A DNA stretch of 6,975 nt from Vicinamibacteria bacterium (lineage in GTDB: Bacteria; Acidobacteriota; Vicinamibacteria; Vicinamibacterales; 2-12-FULL-66-21): the NCBI GenBank assembly GCA_025937075.1, contig JAICSD010000240.1:1-6975 (forward strand), written 5' to 3'. The translations under genes were made by a program, and so were the position numbers. Each line of letters begins with the position of its first letter. The first letter of the stretch is position 1. Shown in pieces: positions 1 to 5,474 of this stretch. A model generated the notes under the pieces. The model had not been told where the DNA came from. It did not search any database and saw only the letters and a list, made by a program, of their open reading frames with translations.

Positions 1-729
1 CGCGTGCGCGCGGCTGCAATCGAGCCCGCGTCCGATGGCCCGGCGGCGGTCGTCCTGGAATCGACCGCGCCGCTCCCCCATCCAGTTGTCGGCGTGCTCG
101 ACGGCCCGCCGCGCATCTACTTCGATTTCGCCGGATTCAGACCGGGGCCGTCGCTCGCCGCGTCAGCTGACGACCGGATCGTACGCGGCGTCCGGATCGC
201 GCTGCACAGCGCGGAGCCGCTGCTCACGCGGGTCGTCATCGATCTTCACGGTCCGACGCGGTATCGGATGGATACCCGCGCCGCGGCATCAGGACGGTTG
301 GTAATCCTCGTCGGCGCCGTGGCGCCGATCGCGCGCGCATCGAGGGATGCGCTGCCCACGACGTCCGGGACTCGCGCGCAGGGGCTCGCAGCCGTCCTGA
401 CGCAGCTCGATGCTCTGACCCCGCTTCTGACGGCGATCGACAGCCGCGGGGAGACGTCGACGGTGAGCCTGCAGGGGGCGGCTGCGCAGATCGATTCGGC
501 CGCTGACGCGCTGCGCACGTTGCAGCCCGCGCCGGCGCTGAGGCCTGCGCGGGATCGCCTGGCGCAGGCGTGTGCGCTGGCGCGTCAGGCTGTGAGCGCG
601 CGTCTGGAAGCGGCGGCCAGCGGCAATGCAGCGCTGAACTGGAATGCCGCGTCGGCGGCGGCAGGCGCGCTGCTGCTGCTCGACGCGGCGCGCGGGGATC
701 TCGGATCGCGTGTACCGCCGGTACGGTGA
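1..729 (+). CDS. AMIN-domain protein, 5' end outside the window
   Basis: The frame is open from the first base, and a GTG at position 4 is the first possible start. Numbered from that GTG, residues 5-104 resemble an AMIN domain: a strand AAVVLES, then GPPRIYFDFAG (34-44), then a variable loop, then VRGVRIA and LTRVVIDL (74-81), RYRMD, and a closing strand GRLVILVG. AMIN domains occur in periplasmic proteins such as the amidase AmiC and secretin PilQ, where they target the protein to peptidoglycan or the septum. Residues 115-235 are Ala/Leu-rich, probably helical, with no recognised domain. AMIN proteins are normally exported, yet no signal peptide precedes the domain here, so the true start is probably upstream and the GTG is not the real start. 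The protein ends with a TGA at 727-729, 18 bases before a palindrome. Its specific role is unknown; no amidase or secretin domain follows in the visible part. Confidence 0.72.
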   Translation, partial: RVRAAAIEPASDGPAAVVLESTAPLPHPVVGVLDGPPRIYFDFAGFRPGPSLAASADDRIVRGVRIALHSAEPLLTRVVIDLHGPTRYRMDTRAAASGRLVILVGAVAPIARASRDALPTTSGTRAQGLAAVLTQLDALTPLLTAIDSRGETSTVSLQGAAAQIDSAADALRTLQPAPALRPARDRLAQACALARQAVSARLEAAASGNAALNWNAASAAAGALLLLDAARGDLGSRVPPVR

Positions 730-746
730 TCATCGATCGCGGGCCT

Positions 747-798
747 GCCGCCTTCGTCACGGCTACGGCGGGCCCGCCGAAGCTTTAGCGGAGGCGGG
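747..798. repeat. Imperfect 26+26 base palindrome between convergent genes
   Basis: Two arms (747-772 and 773-798) abut with no loop in the alignment and match at 19 of 26 positions as inverted copies. The centre GGCGGG|CCCGCC is perfect, and the outer CGCCTTCG / CGGAGGCG blocks also pair. It lies between two convergent stop codons (729 and 826), so the RNA from either strand could fold into a long GC-rich hairpin. No clear U-tract follows on either side, so it is not a canonical terminator. Its style resembles the dispersed palindromic intergenic elements seen in many acidobacterial genomes; that resemblance is from memory and was not searched. Likely roles are bidirectional transcript-end protection or termination. 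Confidence 0.6.
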
Positions 799-825
799 AA
801 AGGCCCGCGCCACGAAGGACGTCGA

Positions 826-1104
826 TCAGTACTCGTCGCCGCTGCGACGACGGTCGCTGGCTTTCGGTGACGGCGCGTCGGTTTCTCGGCGCTCCATCAT
901 CAGCTTCAGCCGGATGCTTGCGGCGTAGCGCTTCCAGACGGGGACGACCTGTTCGAGATCCTCGAGGAGCTTGCTGTAGCGCTCGGCGCCAAGGTCGATA
1001 TTCGGATCGGTGCGGACGCGCTGGATGAAGGTTGCGATCGCGCGTGACATGTTCTCGTAATTGGCGAGCAGCTGGAGCACCTCCTCGCGTTCCTCTTCTG
1101 TCAT
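826..1104 (-). CDS. Small helical protein of unknown function (92 aa)
   Basis: I do not recognise this family. The start is the ATG at 1104, chosen because GGAGGAG (1116-1122) lies 11 bases upstream; the same frame stays open to 1722, but that extension is antisense to the response regulator and reads like non-coding translation. The 92 residues begin with a very acidic stretch (MTEEEREEVLQLL). Residues 2-34 and 40-72 look like two amphipathic helices joined by a TDPNIDLG loop. The second helix carries DLEQVVPVWKRYAASIRLK, and the tail from 71 is charged, polar and probably disordered. There is no signal peptide, cysteine or membrane segment, so it is probably cytoplasmic. It converges on the AMIN gene and diverges from the response regulator. 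A helical protein-interaction role is possible but unproven. Confidence 0.62.
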   Translation of the reverse strand: MTEEEREEVLQLLANYENMSRAIATFIQRVRTDPNIDLGAERYSKLLEDLEQVVPVWKRYAASIRLKLMMERRETDAPSPKASDRRRSGDEY

Positions 1105-1115
1105 CGACTGATCAG

Positions 1116-1136
1116 CTCCTCCGGGCGCACAGTGTA
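1116..1136 (-). promoter_or_regulatory. Ribosome site and possible -10 box for the 92-aa protein
   Basis: On the minus strand, TACACT (1131-1136) is a four-of-six match to a -10 box, followed about 8 bases later by a strong Shine-Dalgarno sequence GGAGGAG (1116-1122), then 11 bases to the ATG. The ribosome site decides the start of the gene. I see no good -35 box at the usual distance, so the promoter part is tentative. Confidence 0.4.
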
Positions 1137-1176
1137 TGCGATTGCGATCGAAACTGCAGGGGCGGCCGCGGCGCGT

Positions 1177-1206
1177 TTGCCCCGCATCGTCCCGGGATGG
1201 TGTAAC
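1177..1206 (+). promoter_or_regulatory. Weak candidate promoter for the response regulator operon
   Basis: TTGCCC (1177-1182) and TGTAAC (1201-1206) each match the -35 and -10 consensus at four of six bases and are separated by 18 bases. They lie in the 168-base spacer between the divergent 92-aa gene and the response regulator, which has to hold the promoters for both. GGATG (1196-1200) and CATCC (1206-1210) also form a short inverted repeat around the -10 region. The match is weak and could be chance. Confidence 0.22.
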
Positions 1207-1216
1207 ATCCGGCGGA

Positions 1217-1235
1217 GGCGCGGGAGGGCCGCGCC
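1217..1235 (+). other. Leader hairpin upstream of the response regulator
   Basis: GGCGCGG (1217-1223) and CCGCGCC (1229-1235) form a perfect seven-base-pair stem closing a GAGGG loop. It lies 37 bases before the response-regulator ATG, in what would be its untranslated leader. The purine-rich loop resembles a ribosome-binding sequence, while no good Shine-Dalgarno sequence lies at normal distance before the ATG. In GC-rich DNA a seven-pair stem can occur by chance. Confidence 0.3.
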
Positions 1236-1272
1236 GTGTCCAAGGGAACCCCCGCGCGGTGGCGCGCAACGA

Positions 1273-1647
1273 ATGAAGATGGCCTGTGTGCTGGTTGTCG
1301 AGGACGACAAAGACGTCCGCGAGATGCTCGACCTTCTGCTCACCACGAGCGGCTACGAAACGATGACGGCGGAGAATGGCGCGATCGCGCTCCAGAAAAT
1401 GCGCGAGCGCCGTCCGTGCGTCGTGCTGCTCGATCTGATGATGCCGGTCATGAACGGCTGGCGCTTCCGCGAGCAACAGCTTGCGGATCCCTCTCTTGCG
1501 CCCGTGCCGGTCGTGTGCGTCTCGGCGGTGCACCAGCCGCAGGAAGTGGAAAAGCAGCTCCAGATTCCGTGCCTCGGCAAGCCCGTCGATTTCGGCGAGC
1601 TGCTCGACGAGGTCCGCGCCGCGTGCTCTCCAGCGGGGGCCTGCTGA
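1273..1647 (+). CDS. Stand-alone receiver-domain response regulator
   Basis: This is a CheY-like receiver domain of 124 residues with no output domain. The phosphorylation machinery is complete: acidic pair D11-D12 in VVEDD, phospho-acceptor Asp54 in LLDLMMPVMNGW, switch Ser84 in VCVSA, and Lys103 followed by Pro104 in LGKPVDF. The receiver fold fills the whole protein, so it would act by binding a partner protein, or as a relay in a multi-step phosphorelay; no histidine kinase is in the window. I start it at ATG 1273; the in-frame sequence upstream to 1132 is not receiver-like, and ATG 1279 is an alternative. No strong ribosome site precedes it. It contains six cysteines (5, 49, 82, 100, 118, 124), a lot for a receiver. 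Its last 25 bases overlap the next gene, which suggests an operon with translational coupling. Confidence 0.9.
   Translation: MKMACVLVVEDDKDVREMLDLLLTTSGYETMTAENGAIALQKMRERRPCVVLLDLMMPVMNGWRFREQQLADPSLAPVPVVCVSAVHQPQEVEKQLQIPCLGKPVDFGELLDEVRAACSPAGAC
1609..1612 (+). promoter_or_regulatory. Ribosome site deciding the VKOR-DsbA start
   Basis: GAGG sits 10 bases before GTG 1623, inside the 3' end of the response-regulator gene. It is the only start with a plausible ribosome site near the first membrane segment of the downstream protein; there is no in-frame ATG before that segment. Confidence 0.4.
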
Positions 1648-2900
1648 AGAAGCGTACTGCCCCGCCGGCTCGCAAGACACCGGCCGCGCCGCTCGCGCCG
1701 GCCCTTCCAGCACTGCCTCCATTCGCCCGCGCGCTCCTGTTCACGTTCGCTCTGATTGGCCTCGTCGCGTCCGCCGCGGCGACGTGGGTGCATTACCAAC
1801 TCCTCCGCAACCCCGATTACAGCGCGTTCTGCGACATCAACGCGACGGTCTCCTGCCGTGACGCGTATCTGAGTCAGTACGGATCGATCGGCGGTGTGCC
1901 CGTGGCCGCGGGCGGTCTGTTCTTCTTCGTGCTCGTGCTGCTGTTGTTGTGGGCCAGCCGCGCGAGGAGCCGCGCGGCGGACAGCGGACCAGCGTACCTG
2001 CTCGTTCTCTCGACGCTGGCGCTCGGGTTCGTGCTGTATCTCGCGTATGCATCGTTCTTCGTGCTGAGGCAGGCGTGCCCCCTGTGCATCGCGACGTACG
2101 TTGCCGTGATTGGGCTCTTTGTCCTGTCGGCGCGCTATGCCTCCGTGCCGCTGTCCCATCTGCCCGCACGCGCCGTGCAGGACGCCGGCGCGGCTGCCAT
2201 GAGCCCGTTGCCGCTCATCGTGACCGTCGCCTTCGTCGTCGCAGCCGTCGGCACGATCGCGTCGTTCCCGTCGCCCGAGGAGCGTCCGGCGGTCGCGCCG
2301 CTCGTGCCGCTGCCGCAGGATCAACGCGACGAGCTGGCCCGCTGGTTCGATGTGCAGCCGAAGGTGGATCTGCCTTTCGCAACGAACGGCGCGAAAGTCG
2401 TGATCGTGAAGTTCAATGATTTTCAGTGCCCGCCGTGCAAGGCCACCTATTTCGGCTACGAATCCGTCGTCGCGAAATACAAGGATCGGCCGAACGACGT
2501 GCAGTTCCTGCTGAAACACTTCCCGCTCGAGCCGGAGTGCAATCCGAACGTCACGAACACCGCGCATCCGGCCGCGTGCGATGCCGCGGCGGCGGAGCTC
2601 ATGGCGCAGCAGCGCGGCACCGCCGACAAGCTCACGGACTGGTTTTTCATGCACCAGGAAGAGCTGAGCCCGGACACCGTGCGGCGCGCGGCCCGCGACA
2701 TCGGCCACATCGACAACTTCGAGGCCCGCTACGCACAGGTGCTGCAGGACGTGAGGAAGGACGCCACAATCGGCGGGAAGGCCGGCGTGGAGTCGACGCC
2801 GACTTTCTTCGTCAATGGCCGGAAGGTCGTGCCGGCGGTTTCGCCGTCGGCGCTGGACGCGCTGATCGAGCACGAGCTGCAGCGCGGGAAGGGGCCGTAA
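1623..2900 (+). CDS. VKOR-DsbA fusion: disulfide-bond forming membrane enzyme
   Basis: This 425-residue protein joins a vitamin K epoxide reductase (VKOR) membrane domain to a periplasmic DsbA-like thioredoxin domain. In such fusions the thioredoxin domain oxidises cysteines in exported proteins and passes electrons through VKOR to quinones, replacing DsbB. After a Pro/Ala-rich cytoplasmic N-terminus, membrane segments lie near 35-57, 92-111, 123-147, 155-172 and 194-215. VKOR cysteines are all visible: loop Cys70 and Cys78, and active-site CPLC (152-155); GVPVAAGG (91-98) is also typical. The thioredoxin domain (about 245-420) has CPPC (269-272) and the cis-proline VESTP (389-393); Cys306 and Cys319 may form an extra disulfide. 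Start GTG 1623 lies within the preceding gene and is supported by GAGG upstream; the frame is open back to 1236, but that part is antiphase to the receiver gene. Its 3' 89 bases overlap the convergent glucuronidase. Confidence 0.9.
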   Translation: MLSSGGLLKKRTAPPARKTPAAPLAPALPALPPFARALLFTFALIGLVASAAATWVHYQLLRNPDYSAFCDINATVSCRDAYLSQYGSIGGVPVAAGGLFFFVLVLLLLWASRARSRAADSGPAYLLVLSTLALGFVLYLAYASFFVLRQACPLCIATYVAVIGLFVLSARYASVPLSHLPARAVQDAGAAAMSPLPLIVTVAFVVAAVGTIASFPSPEERPAVAPLVPLPQDQRDELARWFDVQPKVDLPFATNGAKVVIVKFNDFQCPPCKATYFGYESVVAKYKDRPNDVQFLLKHFPLEPECNPNVTNTAHPAACDAAAAELMAQQRGTADKLTDWFFMHQEELSPDTVRRAARDIGHIDNFEARYAQVLQDVRKDATIGGKAGVESTPTFFVNGRKVVPAVSPSALDALIEHELQRGKGP

Positions 2901-5412
2901 CCTCGATGTAGTCGACCGCAGCGGTCTCGTCGCGATCGGGTGTTCCTTCGACGCGAAGCTGATCTCCGGATCGCAGCGCCACGCCCCGAACCACTCGCCG
3001 CGTCGACGAAGATCCATCGAGCTTGCGCGTCGGCACGCGATCGGCGGCAATCCACTCATCGAGTACCTGATCTCCCCGCAGGAGCCTGAATCGCGCCGTT
3101 CCCGCATTGACGTCGAAATACTGGATCGTCACGTCGTACCAGCCTGGCGCTTCGTCGACGTGGAACGTGGCGGTACACGATGCGGATCGGCACTCGATCG
3201 CGCGGCCGCCTGACGCCGTTTCCCACGGCGTGACGTCGACGCCCACATAGCCGGTCAGCACCGCCGATTCCGCTTCCGTCCGTCCGGGATGATGCCCCAC
3301 GCGCCCCTTCTCGTCCGGAATACCGGACGCGCGCGCGAACCAGTTCGTCACCGCGTCGCGCCACACGATCGCCTGCCCGGCCTGGTACGTGAGCTGGGCG
3401 AGCACCGCCTCATACCGGTCGTCGTCTATGCGTTGTCTGAGCGCCGTCCACGAGCGCACGTACGCGGCAACCGCGTCGGCGCCGTCGTAGTGCGAGTCGT
3501 AGATGTACTGAATGACCGTCTTGCCGGCATGCAGCACATACGTGTACGGCACGTGATGCATGAACAGCAGGAGATCGTCGGGGCAGCTTCCGAGCGACTC
3601 GTACACGCGCGCCACGCCCGGCCGGTATTGCCCGATGAAACCGGTACCAGTCGCAACGGTGCGGTCCATGCCGACGCCTTCGTCGTCCGCGCGATGCCAC
3701 TGTCCCCACCCGTTGCGCTCCGACGCTTCGACCGCGACGCCGTAGTGATTTCCGACGATGTCCGTGAGCGTCTGGAGGCCGAGCGGCCCCGTGTAGTTCT
3801 CGTACGTGCGCCACGATCCCATCTGCAGGTCGACAATCGTACGCACGACGAGAGGATCGTTTCCGAACGTCAGCCGCGTCCACTCGTCCGCGATTTGTCT
3901 CGCGTCGAGGTTCGGGTCCCACGCGAGGCGTCCGAAGCCGTACAGGTTCGCCTGCGAGAGGTGATTGCCGAACCAGTTCTCGTCCATGCCCGCGTTCGCG
4001 ACGCCGACGTACCCGCCGAGCGGACGATGAAACGTTCGGCCCGACACGACCGCGTTCACGGGCGACGCTGAACCGTTGGCGCGCAGGTCGAAATCGAGCG
4101 CCTCCTTCCACATCGGGACGAGAAAAACGGTGTGCCGCGCCTGACCCATGTACTCCTGCGTGATTTGCAGTTCGATGGCGACGTTCGTGCGCTCGAGCGC
4201 GCCGAAGAGCGGCGAGGCCGGCTCGCGCACCTGAAAATCAATCGGTCCGTGTTTGATCTGAACGATCACGTTGTCGTCGAACCGGCCGTCGAGCTCGCGG
4301 AAGTTGTCGTACGCCGCACGAGCGCGATCGTTCTTCAGGTTGCGCCAGTCCATGTGATGGTCGTACACGAACCCGCGGTAGAAGATCACGCCGCCGTGCG
4401 GCTTCAGCGCGCGTGCGACGACGTTGGCGGCATCGGCGTGCGTCCGGCCGTAGGTGGATGGTCCGACGCGTCCTTCTGAATCAGCCTTCAGGACGAAGCC
4501 CGCGAAGTCCGGAATGGCCCCGTATAGATCGTCCACGCGCCCCTTCCACCAGTCGACGACGCGTGCGTCGAGCGGGTCGTACGTATCCAGGCCGCCGATC
4601 GTCCTGGGGCTGCCGAAGTCGATGGCCAAGCCAACTCGCACGCCCCACGGCCGCATGGCATTCGCGATGCGAGCGGCCTGCGGAATCACATCCGGCGAGA
4701 GGATCCGCGGGTTCGCGTTGACGTTGTTGATGGAGACCGCGTTGATGCCGAGCGAGGCGAGGAGCCTCGCGTACTCGCGGACGCGCGTCAAATCATCCCG
4801 CGCACGTCCCTCGTCCCAGAAGATCGAACGGCCGCCGTAGCCGCGCTCGATCGTGCCGTCGAGGTTGTCCCACTGATTCACCCAGCGCAAGGGCGATGAC
4901 GGAGATTGCCGTTCGTCGAGATCCGTGATCGACCGGCCGAGCGCAATTCTTCGAAGCAGCGCAAACGCGCCGTAGAGGACGCCGCGTTCGCTGTCCGACG
5001 TCACGAACAGCAGGCGTTTGCCACCTGATACCAGTGTTCTCAGCGCGTAGCCGTCGGCGGCCAGATCGGCGTCGAAGGTCATCGACGGATAGGCGGCGCG
5101 GCAGTTGACGCGGGTGCACAGGACAATTGCCGCCGACGCCGGGGTGCCGGGCTCGTCGCGCAGAATTCTGCCCAGCATCCCTCGGATGCCGCGCACGATC
5201 TCGTCACGGGCGTTGACGATGAGCGGCGACGCATCGGTCAGCGAGCTGATCGCCGGCGGGAGCGCCTCCCGCGATGGCGCCGCCAGCGCCTCCGGCAGCG
5301 GGGCATATCTCAGCCAGGCCGCGCGCCCGCTTTCCGCGCGGGCGGGATGCGCCGCAAACAGGACGAACGAGGCGCCCAGCGCGATCGCGGCGACGCGCAA
5401 CCGCGTGCTCAT
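2812..5412 (-). CDS. Exported GH67 alpha-glucuronidase with C-terminal beta-sandwich module
   Basis: GH67 enzymes remove terminal 4-O-methyl-D-glucuronic acid from the non-reducing end of xylo-oligosaccharides, late in glucuronoxylan breakdown. This 866-residue protein starts with a clear signal peptide (cut likely after ARA, residue 26), then the GH67 N-terminal domain (about 27-170), the catalytic barrel (about 175-500) and C-terminal helical domain (to about 705). Catalytic residues by family comparison are general acid Glu313 in LKADSEG, and Asp392 (HGPIDFQ) and Glu420 (ITQEYMGQ). The last two are 28 apart, as in the Cellvibrio enzyme (365 and 393). Residues 712-838 form an extra beta-rich module like a carbohydrate-binding domain, ending in VDYIEV. 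A 28-residue Ala/Arg/Pro tail follows. CX3C (100, 104) and CX4C (741, 746) are probable disulfides. It is a secreted or periplasmic enzyme; no xylanase or sugar transporter adjoins it, so substrates must come from elsewhere. Confidence 0.95.
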   Translation of the reverse strand: MSTRLRVAAIALGASFVLFAAHPARAESGRAAWLRYAPLPEALAAPSREALPPAISSLTDASPLIVNARDEIVRGIRGMLGRILRDEPGTPASAAIVLCTRVNCRAAYPSMTFDADLAADGYALRTLVSGGKRLLFVTSDSERGVLYGAFALLRRIALGRSITDLDERQSPSSPLRWVNQWDNLDGTIERGYGGRSIFWDEGRARDDLTRVREYARLLASLGINAVSINNVNANPRILSPDVIPQAARIANAMRPWGVRVGLAIDFGSPRTIGGLDTYDPLDARVVDWWKGRVDDLYGAIPDFAGFVLKADSEGRVGPSTYGRTHADAANVVARALKPHGGVIFYRGFVYDHHMDWRNLKNDRARAAYDNFRELDGRFDDNVIVQIKHGPIDFQVREPASPLFGALERTNVAIELQITQEYMGQARHTVFLVPMWKEALDFDLRANGSASPVNAVVSGRTFHRPLGGYVGVANAGMDENWFGNHLSQANLYGFGRLAWDPNLDARQIADEWTRLTFGNDPLVVRTIVDLQMGSWRTYENYTGPLGLQTLTDIVGNHYGVAVEASERNGWGQWHRADDEGVGMDRTVATGTGFIGQYRPGVARVYESLGSCPDDLLLFMHHVPYTYVLHAGKTVIQYIYDSHYDGADAVAAYVRSWTALRQRIDDDRYEAVLAQLTYQAGQAIVWRDAVTNWFARASGIPDEKGRVGHHPGRTEAESAVLTGYVGVDVTPWETASGGRAIECRSASCTATFHVDEAPGWYDVTIQYFDVNAGTARFRLLRGDQVLDEWIAADRVPTRKLDGSSSTRRVVRGVALRSGDQLRVEGTPDRDETAAVDYIEVTAPSRAAARARSARPAPTAKPPARPSGH

Positions 5413-5420
5413 GCGCGGCG

Positions 5421-5426
5421 ATCATA
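5421..5426 (-). promoter_or_regulatory. -10 box of the glucuronidase gene, leaderless type
   Basis: TATGAT on the minus strand matches the -10 consensus at five of six bases and is exactly 8 bases before the ATG at 5412. Transcription would therefore start at or within a base or two of the start codon, giving a leaderless message; no Shine-Dalgarno sequence is present. No convincing -35 box lies 16-18 bases upstream. Confidence 0.5.
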
Positions 5427-5460
5427 CCGGGTGCGATCGATTTCAGATACCCGCGGCGAG

Positions 5461-5466
5461 TACAAT
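5461..5466 (+). promoter_or_regulatory. -10 box of the propeller gene, leaderless type
   Basis: TACAAT matches the -10 consensus at five of six bases and is exactly 8 bases before the ATG at 5475, the same geometry as the divergent glucuronidase gene. No Shine-Dalgarno sequence or clear -35 box is seen. The two boxes face apart in a 62-base spacer, so a single regulator bound between them could control both genes. Confidence 0.5.
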
Positions 5467-5474
5467 CGAGTGTA

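Noticed and set aside
236..760. A 174-residue minus-strand open frame opposite the AMIN gene
   Set aside because: Its translation is Pro/Arg/Ser-rich and domain-free, and it would run through the palindrome at 747-760.
1236..1622. N-terminal extension of the VKOR-DsbA frame back to GTG 1236
   Set aside because: This stretch is out of frame with the receiver gene, whose motifs are intact, and its translation is Arg/Ala-rich without any domain.
1105..1722. N-terminal extension of the 92-aa minus-strand protein to 298 residues
   Set aside because: The extension is antisense to the receiver gene, and a strong ribosome site marks the internal ATG at 1104.
2812..2900. A terminator between the VKOR-DsbA and glucuronidase genes
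   Set aside because: The genes overlap, and I could see no stem followed by a T-run for either strand.
1353..3107. A 584-residue open frame on the minus strand opposite the VKOR-DsbA gene
   Set aside because: Its translation is Arg/His/Gln-rich with no domain, and it lies antisense to clear VKOR and thioredoxin motifs. It is a shadow of GC-rich codon use.
3289..4071. A 260-residue plus-strand open frame inside the glucuronidase
   Set aside because: It reads as Arg/Val-rich antisense of the well-conserved GH67 sequence and has no ribosome site or domain.
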